Shown: positions 23,224 through 32,749 of the stretch, piece by piece | Layout of the letters: every line of letters begins with the position of its first letter | How positions within the stretch are numbered: the stretch's first letter is position 1 | Source of the DNA: Candidatus Cloacimonadota bacterium | GTDB lineage: Bacteria; Cloacimonadota; Cloacimonadia; Cloacimonadales; Cloacimonadaceae | Assembly: GCA_022711455.1 (NCBI GenBank) | Contig: JAKLEY010000004.1 | Location: 1-33,443, forward strand | Direction: 5' to 3' | Length of the DNA stretch: 33,443 nucleotides | Notes under the pieces: generated by a model | The model's database searches: none | What the model was told of the DNA's origin: nothing | The model's input: only the letters and a program-made list of their open reading frames with translations | Position numbers and translations under genes: made by a program

Positions 23224-24642
23224 ATGAAACATAAGCTTTTGTTTTTGTTGTTATTGCTTGCCTGCAGCATGGCCTGGGCAGAGCATGGCTTCCTAAGCAC
23301 CATTCCAATCATACACCCGCTCTACGGGCAACTCTATCAGTATGAACCCAAGGGTGTCTATCCGCTCCCGGATGGCTCAATGTACGTTCTCGGAACAGCC
23401 GGCTGGTTTGATGACATTAATGGCATTCCCTGGAGCTATGGGGCTGTTGTCACTCTGCTCGATCCCAATGGCAACCTGGTGTGGCATCGCTATCCAATTC
23501 AATTTGGATCTGAATGCGAAGTAACGTTTGTCGATCTTGATGACAGTAATAGTATTCACTATATTATCAATTTCAATGGGCTCTACTATGTAGCAAATAC
23601 GGACTCAACTGGTGTGTCAATTGTTGGATCCCAGCATAGAATACGCAATGAACCACTTAAGATAAGCCGGACCAGGAGGCTAAGCAATGGCGACATAATA
23701 CTGGCTGGGCAAATCAGTAATTGGTATGCTCTATTGGCACGCTTGGAAGCCAGCGGAGATTCTATTTCAATCTCAACCTATCCTCCCGATCCCACACCCA
23801 ATAATGGGTCCAGCACAATCGTGGATTTTTTGATTGACAATGAAGGCAATCTTGTTAACCTATGTCGTTTACATTCACAAATCCCGGCAACAATAGTAAA
23901 GACAGATTCTTTTGGGAGTATTATATCAAGAACAGATTATCAGGATACTGCAATTATTAATGGTATAGCAAAACGTTTCATAGGAGAAACGCTTAGTGGC
24001 AGTTATGAAGTGTTAATACTCTCCAGCCCAGCAGCATCACCATTAACATGGGCCATAGTTCAATATCTTAATGATGAGTTTTTATGGAATGGATTTATTG
24101 ATAATCTACCAATCAATACAATAAAGTGTGCAACAATTTGCGGGAATAATCACTTCTATTTAGGTAGTAGTAGTTCAGGGACTGCGATTGTAAAGACTAG
24201 CATTTCTGGTGAAATTGTGTGGACATGGAGTCAAAATATCAATTGGAGTTTACCTTCTTATGGTGGTGACAATTTAGTACTTCATGGTGATAAAGTCTTT
24301 GCAGTTGGTGGAGATTATTACAATCTCAAGGCAGTAAAGCTTCTTCCGAATGGTCAAGTAGAGCTGGATGATGAAACACATTCACCTGTCGTGAACGCTC
24401 TAACAGCATATCCAAACCCTATGAAAGATAGACTAACTATTAGAACCCAAAGTTCAATCGTGAAAAACGCTAGTCTTGACATCTACAATACCCGGGGGCA
24501 AAAGATAAGGTCGATCCTTATGAAGACAAGTGCTACTGAGTGGGATGGAAAAGATAGCAGTGGGCGATCTTGCTCGAATGGAGTATATATCCTCAAAGAC
24601 CTTTCCTCTAATACCTCAAAATACATTACGAAAATTAAATAA
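23224..24642 (+). CDS. secreted protein with type IX sorting domain
   Basis: A 472-aa exported protein. The signal peptide is residues 1-19 (CSMAWAE). The mature part has repeated beta-strand patterns with Gly-Asp and Asn-Gly turns and Trp (PDGSMYVLGTAG, LDPNGNLVWH, TSISGEIVWTW, LLPNGQVEL), resembling beta-propeller blades of the delta-60/PQQ-repeat kind. The last ~85 residues are a sorting domain (AYPNPMKDRLTI...DSSGRSCSNGVYIL). GGAGG is four bases before the ATG. Base composition becomes AT-rich from about 23500. It precedes the giant lyase gene by 9 nt and is probably co-transcribed; function unknown. Confidence 0.78.
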   Translation: MKHKLLFLLLLLACSMAWAEHGFLSTIPIIHPLYGQLYQYEPKGVYPLPDGSMYVLGTAGWFDDINGIPWSYGAVVTLLDPNGNLVWHRYPIQFGSECEVTFVDLDDSNSIHYIINFNGLYYVANTDSTGVSIVGSQHRIRNEPLKISRTRRLSNGDIILAGQISNWYALLARLEASGDSISISTYPPDPTPNNGSSTIVDFLIDNEGNLVNLCRLHSQIPATIVKTDSFGSIISRTDYQDTAIINGIAKRFIGETLSGSYEVLILSSPAASPLTWAIVQYLNDEFLWNGFIDNLPINTIKCATICGNNHFYLGSSSSGTAIVKTSISGEIVWTWSQNINWSLPSYGGDNLVLHGDKVFAVGGDYYNLKAVKLLPNGQVELDDETHSPVVNALTAYPNPMKDRLTIRTQSSIVKNASLDIYNTRGQKIRSILMKTSATEWDGKDSSGRSCSNGVYILKDLSSNTSKYITKIK

Positions 24643-24651
24643 GGCGGGAAA

Positions 24652-27600
24652 ATGAAAAAGTCATTGTTTCTTGGTATTTTAATTCTCTGTTTGAACATCG
24701 TAATCTGTACAGCAGAAGTTACACGAACCCTTACTGTTGATTCTACTCAGCTCTCTCAAATGAGAAATTCACTGCTGGTGGGCAGCACGAATTATGATAG
24801 TTTTATCGCTAGAACCCGAAATCAATCCTCTGACGTACTGCTTCCTGATGACGTCCCTCCGAGCCCTTTAACGCCATCAGAATGTTATGACATTATTGAA
24901 ACAGCAATGATGCTCAATGCCGCGTTATTTTCGGAGGATATTATAGATCAGAATAATATGCTTGAAGATATGAATACTAATCTATATTCAATTAGTAATA
25001 GTGACTTTGTTACTCCATACTTTACAGCTCAAGCCGTCAATCCACCCAGGCGTGCTTTGGATCTGATATACTTGTTAGTAAACACATCTATGTTGTACGA
25101 TTGTCTATATTATGAAGCAGATTATATTGATCCGGAAAATTTTAGTAAGTTAAAGCGTATTATGGCGGACTGCATCAATGTTATCGAGTCAACAGAAGTT
25201 CATTATGCAGAGCAAGCAGGAACTCCGATTAGCAACGGAAATGCTTATTGGCAAGCTGATTATACTGTGTCCTCTCAATCCCCTTATCCTTCGTTTGTGT
25301 TGACTCAATACCGGTTCGGTATGTACACTGCCCTGGGTATTGCATCAATCCTCCTTCACCAATCTGCGCTGATCGAAGGTAACCTAACTGAAGCTCAGTT
25401 AATGCTGGAGAAAGTAAATTACGTAGATGAAAAACTCCAGAGCGAATTGCTTCCAATTGTCTTTCCCTTAGAAAACCAATCAGACAGTATGATAGCGTTC
25501 CATACATCACAATCAGGAGCATACATAGAATGTCAGAGCTATCTGATTCAGCTGATCGGAGAAGCGATCCCATACTTTCTTGCCAGGAAGAGAATTAGTA
25601 ATGCAAACTTACCCTACAATAACTATTTTGATAACCCGTTTTTGATCTCATGGGCCAACGATGCAACAATGAAGATCACTCCATCTTTGGATGATTGGCC
25701 CTATAATGATACACATTATGCAGTAGGAGCGGCCAGTTCGCGGCTTAATCCATTTCCGGCTGTGTGCTACTATAATTCATCATCAGTTACTGAGGATATA
25801 TTTGACAATTTTGCCTGTTACTATCAGTCGAAAATCAGCGTGTTAGACAATAAGTTCATTACTCATGGACAGGTCATAAGCAATAACTTCCAAGTAATCT
25901 ATTCGTCCAACCCCGATATCCCGCTTGCAAACAAGATATTGAATCGAAGCATCGCAAACCCTATTCCTGCCTATGGTTCAATCTCGAATAGCGAATTTAC
26001 TATCCTCAGGAAACAGACCTCCACAAACGTCATTGAAGCCACTAACGGATTGATAAATGACCCTGCAATGTACATTGTGCATGAGAATAGCTTCAACGGT
26101 GGGCACGGACATGCAGATCAGACCAGCTTTACTTTCTATAACAAGGGGCAGTACTTTTTGATTGACCCCGGTTATTTACCATATAATGAACCTCTTAAAC
26201 GTAAATGGGGTCTGTCTCCATACGGACATAATATGGTGATCCTGAAACCCGATACTGTCAGAGAAAATAACACAATCGCCGGGATCACGCAGGACATAGA
26301 TGAAGCAGAGAACTACCATTATCGACCCAGGGGTGCATTTCGATATTATAATAGAACAAGCGTGTCTGAGAGCATGATCGTGGAAGATCCATGTATCAAA
26401 GACTATTTTCAGAAATCTGACGATCTCGATATTCTAAGGCTTAAGCTAACCTATGACGATACTGTCTTCCCGGCCCAGCATCCGGAGCTAGCTCAGCCAA
26501 TTGCGGATCTCGATCGTACTTTTATCCGTGATAACGACATATTTGTCGTCTATGACAACGTCCAAACGAGGCTCAACTGTGGGCCGTACGAGGCTTGGAA
26601 TCTTCTGCACTTTGGCACCAACACTGCAATCACTCCTGTGGATAACACATACGCGCTTACGGTTGGGTCTGAAACAATCGATCTGGTATGTGGAACCCCA
26701 AATCAACAAAACTCAACTCTATGTGAGAATGATTTGTACCCAAACACAAGTGAACTGCCATATGGACAACATAAACGCAGTAAGACCGTAGTCTCGTCCA
26801 GCAGTAATCCAATTTTTCTGAATGTGATACTGCCGAGATCAGGAACTTCGGGGACATCAAGGGTTGAGCAAGTACTCACGACAACCGGGAAGTTCGCGAC
26901 GAAGGTGCGCTCCTGGAGCAGCACTGATCCAGCCTCGGAGTGCAGAACCTACATTGGGGGACAAACATCGGCAAGCACCAATTTTGCTTTTAGTGGGCGA
27001 ACCATAAGAACTGATGCAGATTTATTCATGGTATCATGCGTTAGTACCCTGAGTGAGATCATTGTTGTTGATAACTCATTAGTCATGAAGAAGGGTACGT
27101 TTTTAACGATTGAAGACAAAAAGATCGTAGATACATTTGATAGCAGCTTGGAGAGCGTGTCAATCGAGTACAGATCCCATATGATAGATATAACATTGAA
27201 CAATCCCAGTGTTATATCCCCCAGGATGAAGATATATCGTAATGGTGTCGATGCTGATCACTTTTCAGCCAGGATCAGGACTCCGGATGCCAACCCCATA
27301 GATGAACCGGTACCGATGGTCATAAATCCGGATTTTGGTTTCGTAACGACTGACATTATTCAATCACTTGCCTACGATGATACTTATTTTTATGTAAATT
27401 ACAGTTTCTTAGAATTGACAAATGAAGGTTGCGACGATGGCGATTTGGTGATTGTAAAAGGTGAATTGCCGGTGCATACCAGATCAACTGATTTAGGTAT
27501 TGCCGGGGATGTGACGATCGCCGGAATCATGACCATTCAAAGCGGTGTGACCGTTTCAATCTTAGCTGATAGTGATCTGTCCTTCGCAGAAAATGCGGGA

Positions 27601-29163
27601 ATCATCAATAGCGGATACTTGTCTATCCAGGGTGAGGAAAACGAAGGACTTGTGTATCTGAGAAATAGCTCCGGTCAATGGATGGGTCTTGTCAATCATG
27701 TTGATGGTGAATTAACCTGCGAGGGAGCCGTAATTGAAGGTGCTGTAACAGCGATAATCCTGCGGGGATCCGGATTAGTCAAGAATTGCACCATTTCACA
27801 ATGTGACGATGGAATCTCAGTCACAAACACCCAATCTTTCGAGATCAGAAACAACACTATCCATAGCTGTGGCACTGCTGTAACAATCGCAAATGTGGTG
27901 ATGCCAGAGGGATCAGCTTATATCACTAACAACGCCATCTATAATAATAGCAATGGAATCAGGTGCTATAATAGTTCTCCCATGATCAATGACAACAATA
28001 TTCACGATAATTCAGATGGGGGGATGGTTTTCTACAGCGAATCCTGCCCAATAGTGGTTGATAACCTGATCAGCAACAGCGGATCCACAGCCTCTGTTGT
28101 ACCCGAAATCCGTTTGGAAAAGGGTTCGTATCCTATCCTGGATGACGGCAGGAATGATATCAATACGGATGGCAGTGGCTTTGCGCTCTATTATGGAATC
28201 AGTTCAGAAAAGCTGAAGCATTTGGAGGCCAGGAATAACTTTTGGTCATTCAATACTGAGCAGACAATCCTGAATACTATTTCGCCCTCAAACTGGAGCA
28301 TCAATGTCGTACCGTTCTGCAATTCTGCAAACACTCCCTACTATATTCCCGAAGATCCTTTCAAGATGGCTTTATCGGCAGAAAGTGGAGGTGATTTTGA
28401 GACTGCGGTTGACCTCTATAGAAGTATAGCTTCCAGCACACCGGACAGCCTCGTAGCCATCCAGAGTCTTGGCAGATTAAACAACATGTATGCCCTCTCA
28501 GACACTTTGGTTCCGGATCTTCGTAGTGTTTATGCTCAATTCATTTCTGCTTGTAGCGATAGCACAAACGAGAAATCAGCTGAGCACCTGGAGATAATGC
28601 TGGATCGGATAGATGGAAACTATCCCTCGGCCTTGAGTTCATATGAGCAGCTCTTGAATAACAGCACATGCACTAGTGATTCCTTGGTTTACCTGCTGGA
28701 TATTGCTTATACAATTGAGGAAATGCTCTATGATGATTCAAACAAAAGCGAAAACACAGGTCTTGCATATTACAAATATGGCCTCAATATCACTTCAAGA
28801 GAAAGCGCATTATATACAATCAATTCTCTTTGGGATCGCATATTCTTGAATTCCGAGATTAGCGATGGCTACACCTATCAGACCCCTGCCACAATCCGGG
28901 TATCAAATTACCCCAATCCGTTTAATCCCACTACGACTATAAAATATAGCTTGCCACAATCCGGCATGATCCAGATATCGTTATACAATATCAAAGGACA
29001 ATGGATTAAAGACCTGATTAACGAGGATAAGATAATGGGAAATTATAAGCTTGTGTGGGATGGTACCGATGCCGGTGGCAGAAGTGTCAGCTCCGGAATA
29101 TACTTCGTGAGAGCAAAGACAGCCGGCAGGTATGTAAACCACAAAATAATGTTGTTGAAATAG
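24652..29163 (+). CDS. giant heparinase II/III-like lyase with beta-helix and type IX sorting domain
   Basis: A 1503-aa exported protein. Signal peptide: residues 1-22. Residues about 30-430 are mainly helical, as in the alpha/alpha toroid of polysaccharide lyases. The heparinase II/III-like core follows with GGHGHADQTSFTFYNKG (His485, His487) and DPGYLPYNE. A beta-sandwich comes next. Parallel beta-helix repeats span about 1020-1170 (NCTISQCDDGISV, NNTIHSCG, NNAIYNNSNGI), then TPR-like helices about 1240-1390 and the sorting domain from YPNPFNPTTTIKYSL near 1420. Probably cleaves uronic-acid polysaccharides at the cell surface; the substrate is unknown. Combining toroid, beta-helix and TPR in one chain is unusual. 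Sampled lines are about 40% GC, against about 57% for a sampled line of the 12.7-15.6 kb region. Confidence 0.82.
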   Translation: MKKSLFLGILILCLNIVICTAEVTRTLTVDSTQLSQMRNSLLVGSTNYDSFIARTRNQSSDVLLPDDVPPSPLTPSECYDIIETAMMLNAALFSEDIIDQNNMLEDMNTNLYSISNSDFVTPYFTAQAVNPPRRALDLIYLLVNTSMLYDCLYYEADYIDPENFSKLKRIMADCINVIESTEVHYAEQAGTPISNGNAYWQADYTVSSQSPYPSFVLTQYRFGMYTALGIASILLHQSALIEGNLTEAQLMLEKVNYVDEKLQSELLPIVFPLENQSDSMIAFHTSQSGAYIECQSYLIQLIGEAIPYFLARKRISNANLPYNNYFDNPFLISWANDATMKITPSLDDWPYNDTHYAVGAASSRLNPFPAVCYYNSSSVTEDIFDNFACYYQSKISVLDNKFITHGQVISNNFQVIYSSNPDIPLANKILNRSIANPIPAYGSISNSEFTILRKQTSTNVIEATNGLINDPAMYIVHENSFNGGHGHADQTSFTFYNKGQYFLIDPGYLPYNEPLKRKWGLSPYGHNMVILKPDTVRENNTIAGITQDIDEAENYHYRPRGAFRYYNRTSVSESMIVEDPCIKDYFQKSDDLDILRLKLTYDDTVFPAQHPELAQPIADLDRTFIRDNDIFVVYDNVQTRLNCGPYEAWNLLHFGTNTAITPVDNTYALTVGSETIDLVCGTPNQQNSTLCENDLYPNTSELPYGQHKRSKTVVSSSSNPIFLNVILPRSGTSGTSRVEQVLTTTGKFATKVRSWSSTDPASECRTYIGGQTSASTNFAFSGRTIRTDADLFMVSCVSTLSEIIVVDNSLVMKKGTFLTIEDKKIVDTFDSSLESVSIEYRSHMIDITLNNPSVISPRMKIYRNGVDADHFSARIRTPDANPIDEPVPMVINPDFGFVTTDIIQSLAYDDTYFYVNYSFLELTNEGCDDGDLVIVKGELPVHTRSTDLGIAGDVTIAGIMTIQSGVTVSILADSDLSFAENAGIINSGYLSIQGEENEGLVYLRNSSGQWMGLVNHVDGELTCEGAVIEGAVTAIILRGSGLVKNCTISQCDDGISVTNTQSFEIRNNTIHSCGTAVTIANVVMPEGSAYITNNAIYNNSNGIRCYNSSPMINDNNIHDNSDGGMVFYSESCPIVVDNLISNSGSTASVVPEIRLEKGSYPILDDGRNDINTDGSGFALYYGISSEKLKHLEARNNFWSFNTEQTILNTISPSNWSINVVPFCNSANTPYYIPEDPFKMALSAESGGDFETAVDLYRSIASSTPDSLVAIQSLGRLNNMYALSDTLVPDLRSVYAQFISACSDSTNEKSAEHLEIMLDRIDGNYPSALSSYEQLLNNSTCTSDSLVYLLDIAYTIEEMLYDDSNKSENTGLAYYKYGLNITSRESALYTINSLWDRIFLNSEISDGYTYQTPATIRVSNYPNPFNPTTTIKYSLPQSGMIQISLYNIKGQWIKDLINEDKIMGNYKLVWDGTDAGGRSVSSGIYFVRAKTAGRYVNHKIMLLK

Positions 29164-29171
29164 GAGTATTG

Positions 29172-30029
29172 ATGAAGCGAATTGGACTCTTTCTATTGAC
29201 CAATCTTTTGGTCATCATCACGATCTCGGTGATCTTGCAGCTGACCGGGATCAACATCGCTCAGAACTCAGGTTTGCTGATGTTTTGCGCGCTCTTTGGT
29301 TTTGGCGGAGCCTTTATCTCTTTGCTGCTCTCCAAGACCATGGCAAAATTCAGCTACAAGATCCAGATGATCGACCGCACAAACGCCAGCGGCAGATATC
29401 TGACCCTTTATGACAACATCGAAAAGATGGCCGCGCATCTGGGGATCAAAACTCCCCAGGTGGGGATCTATCCCTCTCCGGATGTGAATGCCTTTGCCAC
29501 CGGAGCCTCTGCCAACAAGGCTTTGATCGCCTTTTCCTCTGCCATTGTGGAGAGGCTGGAAGATGACGAATTGGCAGCAGTCGCGGGGCACGAACTGAGC
29601 CATGTAACAAACGGAGATATGGTCACCATGACCCTCTTGACGGGGGTTGCCAATACCTTTGTGATGTTTTTCGCGCGCATCGTTGCCGGGATCCTTTCCG
29701 GCAGCAGCAGAGACAACCGGGGGCTTGGAACCATGGGCTATTATGCCATTGTGATGATCCTCGAGAATGTGATGATGATGCTGGCCTATATCCCGATCTC
29801 AGCCTTTTCCAGATGGCGTGAATTTGGCGCGGATGAAGGCGCAGCCAGGATGACAACCGCCGGGCCCATGATCGATGCCCTGCTCAAGATCGACCGCAAC
29901 TACCAGCCGGTGGCAGACAACAAAGATTCCTTTGCCATGGCCAAGATCGGAGGCCGCAAACGGGTTTCGCTGTTTGCGACGCATCCCTCGATCGAAGCGC
30001 GGGTCGAACGCTTGAAGAAGCTGGCATGA
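29172..30029 (+). CDS. htpX: membrane zinc metalloprotease HtpX (M48)
   Basis: Inner-membrane protease that clears misfolded membrane proteins; 285 aa, the family length. Two N-terminal transmembrane helices (LFLLTNLLVIITISVILQL and the AFISLLL region) are followed by the zinc motif HELSH (His140-His144), then two more hydrophobic stretches near 150-170 and 195-215. FSRWREFGADEGAA carries the third zinc ligand Glu. The frame stays open upstream to 29055, inside the lyase gene, but ATG 29172 matches family starts (MKRIGLF). TAGGAG, made from the lyase stop codon, lies six bases before it. It overlaps rlmD by ATGA. Confidence 0.95.
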   Translation: MKRIGLFLLTNLLVIITISVILQLTGINIAQNSGLLMFCALFGFGGAFISLLLSKTMAKFSYKIQMIDRTNASGRYLTLYDNIEKMAAHLGIKTPQVGIYPSPDVNAFATGASANKALIAFSSAIVERLEDDELAAVAGHELSHVTNGDMVTMTLLTGVANTFVMFFARIVAGILSGSSRDNRGLGTMGYYAIVMILENVMMMLAYIPISAFSRWREFGADEGAARMTTAGPMIDALLKIDRNYQPVADNKDSFAMAKIGGRKRVSLFATHPSIEARVERLKKLA

Positions 30030-31381
30030 GAGAGCTTAAAGGTCTCAAAGTAGAAAAGATAGCCCTTCACGGCTACGGAATCGCGCATAGTGCCAACCGC
30101 ACCATCTTCGTCCCCTACACCGTTCCCGGAGATGTGGTCGATATCCACCTCACGGAGCAGCGTAAGGACATCGCCTTTGGCAGCGTCACCCGCTATGTCT
30201 CACGTCCGGATTTTACAATCAAACCGAGCTGCGACGCCTTTGGCCCCAAAGCTCAGTGCGGAGGTTGCGACTGGCTGATGACGCCCTATGCCAAACAGCT
30301 GGAATGGAAACAGGAACTGATCCATGGCGTCTTTGACACGGTGATCGATCCCCATTTGATCCAGCCCATAGTCCCTTCCCCGCAGGAGACCGGATACCGC
30401 AACAAAGCGTTCTTCCCGGTCTCTTCACGCAAGGGACGGCTGATCTTTGGCATGTATCAAAGCTGGACCCACAGCGTGGTTCCCCACCGAGCCTGCCAGA
30501 TCCAGATGCCGATCTTCGACGTGATCGCGCAGCGCATCATCATGCTGGCTCAGAAGGCAGGAACTCAGGCTTATCAGGAAGACAGCCATGGCGGAAACCT
30601 GCGTCAGATCGGCTTCCGCAGCAATTCGGACGGCTCTCAGATCGTGGTTGTCCTGGTCACTAAAAGCTCCAAGCTACCCTTTACCCAGCTCCTGGTGAAG
30701 CATCTGAATACAGAATTTCCCCAGATCACCGGTATCGTCCAAAACATCCAGAGACGGCGCACCAACGTCATCCTGGGAGACGAGGACAAGCTGCTCTTTG
30801 GCAAGCCCTGGATCACAGAAGATATCCGGGGTCTCAAGTTTCAGGTGCACTATAAAAGCTTTCTGCAAGTGAATTCCGGCACCATGGATCTGATCGGCAA
30901 ACGCCTGGCTCTGATTCTGGGTTCCGGCAAACGCGTGATCGATGCCTACAGCGGGATCGGGAGCATCGGACTGGGTCTTGCGGCTGCCTGCAAACAACTC
31001 ACTCTGATCGAGGAAAACCCTCAGGCAGTGGAAGACGCGCGTCTAAACGCGGAAGCGAACAAGATCACGAATGTCTCTTTCTACACAGGAAGGACCGAGA
31101 TCGAACTGGGCAAGCTTGCCCACGTCAGAAGCGGAGATAAAGCCCGGTTTGAAAGTATTATAGTTGATCCTCCCAGGGCCGGACTCGATCCGGAAGTGAT
31201 CAAAGCCATAGCTCAGGCCAATCTGAACCAGGTGATCTACCTCAGCTGCAACCCCATGACTCTGGCGCGGGATATCAAGCTGCTCTCTGCCAAAGGCTAT
31301 CAAGTCAAGAGTTTACAACCCTTCGACATGTTCCCCCAGACCTGGCATATTGAGACTTTGGTGGAACTGGTCAAAGAGTAA
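30026..31381 (+). CDS. rlmD: 23S rRNA uracil-5-methyltransferase, RlmD/TrmA family
   Basis: SAM-dependent methylation of a uridine in rRNA (or tRNA, since RlmC, RlmD and TrmA are close). A TRAM domain spans residues 1-60. The FeS cluster site is Cys69, Cys78, Cys81 (SCDAF...CGGC) and Cys near 158 (PHRAC). The SAM-binding region VIDAYSGIGSIGLGLA is followed by IVDPPRAGLD, the nucleophile Cys408 in YLSCNP, and the general-base Glu in TWHIETL. At 451 aa it is normal in length. The intact FeS cysteines favour RlmD/RlmC over TrmA. The stop codon TAA sits inside the first heptamer of the array at 31376, so the repeat abuts or has shaped the gene's end. Confidence 0.9.
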   Translation: MRELKGLKVEKIALHGYGIAHSANRTIFVPYTVPGDVVDIHLTEQRKDIAFGSVTRYVSRPDFTIKPSCDAFGPKAQCGGCDWLMTPYAKQLEWKQELIHGVFDTVIDPHLIQPIVPSPQETGYRNKAFFPVSSRKGRLIFGMYQSWTHSVVPHRACQIQMPIFDVIAQRIIMLAQKAGTQAYQEDSHGGNLRQIGFRSNSDGSQIVVVLVTKSSKLPFTQLLVKHLNTEFPQITGIVQNIQRRRTNVILGDEDKLLFGKPWITEDIRGLKFQVHYKSFLQVNSGTMDLIGKRLALILGSGKRVIDAYSGIGSIGLGLAAACKQLTLIEENPQAVEDARLNAEANKITNVSFYTGRTEIELGKLAHVRSGDKARFESIIVDPPRAGLDPEVIKAIAQANLNQVIYLSCNPMTLARDIKLLSAKGYQVKSLQPFDMFPQTWHIETLVELVKE

Positions 31382-31528
31382 TGAGTGATGAGTAATGAGT
31401 GATGAGTGCTGACGCTCGTGGAAGAACTAACATCTATGATCGCTAAATTGATCAGAAGTTTCGGACCCTGCCTGCACCCTCCGAAGCGAGCGAAGCACGC
31501 ATTACTCATAACTCATTACTCATCACTC
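31376..31528 (+). repeat. heptamer arrays facing each other across ~90 bp
   Basis: Left: GAGTAAT, GAGTGAT, GAGTAAT, GAGTGAT, GAGTGCT (31376-31410). Right, inverted: ATTACTC, ATAACTC, ATTACTC, ATCACTC (31501-31528). The left array holds the rlmD stop codon; the right array is translated as part of the next gene. The unit differs from GAGTGAC at 15681 by one base, so the two loci are likely related. The shape recalls a small element with terminal inverted repeats, but no target duplication is visible. Confidence 0.8.
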
Positions 31529-31930
31529 CTATTAACCCTCCTCCTTATAAGCTCCTGCACCCTTACCGAGCCCAACTACAGCCCTGAAAACCAGATCAAA
31601 AACAGTCTTTATGATATCAGCAGGTGGTTTGACAATAAAAATTTGAATCCGATCCTGGATCTGGTGCACGAGGATTATCTTCATAACGGAATGACCAAGT
31701 GGAACTTCCGTGAGCTCTGGCAGGACCGGATGGGACAGTATGCGCTGCTGGATATCAGCGCTATTCAGTTGACTTTTAACGGGGATTATGCCACGGTCAA
31801 GATGGTGCTGGATTTCACTGATCCGGAGGGAAACCTCACTCTCAACGAGCCCTGGGACAGCGGGGACCTCAGCTATTTCTATTATAACGGGAATTCCTGG
31901 GTGATCTGCGGCAACCAATTTGTCCCTTAA
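31436..31930 (+). CDS. small putative lipoprotein, NTF2-like
   Basis: About 164 aa from ATG 31436. A hydrophobic stretch (LLLTLLLIS) runs into the lipobox ISSC, so the mature protein would be lipid-anchored at Cys. The mature ~125 residues (SLYDISRWFDNKN, ILDLVHEDYLHNG, ending WVICGNQFVP) have the helix-then-sheet pattern of small NTF2/SnoaL-like folds, which often bind a ligand; this is a resemblance only. The start is uncertain: GTG 31406, ATG 31436 and TTG 31448 are all in frame and none has a good ribosome-binding site. Residues ALLITHYSSLL before the lipobox are encoded by the inverted heptamer array, so the repeat supplies part of the signal peptide. Confidence 0.65.
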   Translation: MIAKLIRSFGPCLHPPKRAKHALLITHYSSLLLTLLLISSCTLTEPNYSPENQIKNSLYDISRWFDNKNLNPILDLVHEDYLHNGMTKWNFRELWQDRMGQYALLDISAIQLTFNGDYATVKMVLDFTDPEGNLTLNEPWDSGDLSYFYYNGNSWVICGNQFVP

Positions 31931-31948
31931 ACACTTTTAGGAGTAGCT

Positions 31949-32614
31949 ATGAAGCAGACCTGGCTCTACACATATCTGGGCAAGACCTGTGGTCCTGCCA
32001 GTTCCGCTGAGATCGCCAAACTGGTGCTGGAAGGCAAGCTGGAACCGGACAGCACCGTGCAATCCAGCGTGGACCAGCTTTGGAAAAAGATCTCTACCAT
32101 CAAGGAGATCACCGATATCTACCATCAAAGAGAAACCATAACGCTCTCGGATGAAGACACCGCAAGGCAGTTTCAGACCTTCCTGAAGATCAATCCGGAC
32201 GGCAAGGACAGCAGCCCGATCTTTTACAATATCAATTGGAAGACCCTCTTTTTTCTCAATATGATCACCGGCAATCTAACTACTGTGGTCTGGTTCTACC
32301 GGCAATGGGAATATCTGAAAAACCACCGCAAAGACTATCAGACCTACAGACGCGTCTCGTTCTGGTTTTTCAATTACGACATCTTCTGCGCCATCGAACG
32401 CCATCCCGAATTCATGAGGATCCGCAGAGCGCCCTACAATTCTGCTCATCTGGCTATTCTGGAGGCCCTCTTGATCGTCTCTCCCTCCACCGGCTTCGGC
32501 ATCGGTTGGATCGAATGGCTGCTCTACGCGATAGTCTACGTCGGCATCGGCTACACCATCATCCCGGTGCAGAAGTATATTAATGAGTGCAATCAGGCGC
32601 TGGGCAGAAGCTGA
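31949..32614 (+). CDS. GYF_2-domain membrane protein
   Basis: A 221-aa protein. Residues 1-60 match the bacterial GYF_2 domain (WLYTYLGKTCGPASSAEIAKL..GKLEPDSTV), thought to be a peptide-binding module at the membrane face. The C-terminal part has transmembrane stretches near 95-113 (FFLNMITGNLTTVVWFY) and 165-203. It contains the segment WFYRQWEYLKNHR, which recalls DUF4234-type proteins commonly joined to GYF_2. AGGAG six bases before the ATG fixes the start, 18 nt after the lipoprotein gene. Function unknown; a role as membrane adaptor is inference. Confidence 0.75.
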   Translation: MKQTWLYTYLGKTCGPASSAEIAKLVLEGKLEPDSTVQSSVDQLWKKISTIKEITDIYHQRETITLSDEDTARQFQTFLKINPDGKDSSPIFYNINWKTLFFLNMITGNLTTVVWFYRQWEYLKNHRKDYQTYRRVSFWFFNYDIFCAIERHPEFMRIRRAPYNSAHLAILEALLIVSPSTGFGIGWIEWLLYAIVYVGIGYTIIPVQKYINECNQALGRS

Positions 32615-32716
32615 GGTAGCGGCGCTCTCCTGAAGCGCCGTAGCTTGGTGGTTATTGGGTTGATAGTTAATGGTTAATAGGTTAGTGGTGAGGTAGCGGC
32701 TCTCTCCTGAAGCGCT
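32613..32716 (+). repeat. 27-nt direct repeat bracketing a GTTAAT-type array
   Basis: GAGGTAGCGGC(G/T)CTCTCC begins both copies (32613-32639 and 32690-32716), which match at 25 of 27 positions. The first folds as GGCGCT...AGCGCC; the second has lost part of the pairing. Between them lies a run of 7-8-mers: GGTTATTG, GGTTGATA, GTTAATG, GTTAATAG, GTTAGTG (about 32650-32687). The first copy overlaps the stop of the GYF_2 gene. Confidence 0.65.
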
Positions 32717-32749
32717 TTGTTTTCAATCCGTTTTTTACTGAAATATCGT

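Noticed and set aside
29055-29171. Upstream start for HtpX inside the lyase gene
   Set aside because: The added 39 residues are out-of-frame lyase sequence. ATG 29172 has a good ribosome-binding site and a family-like N-terminus.
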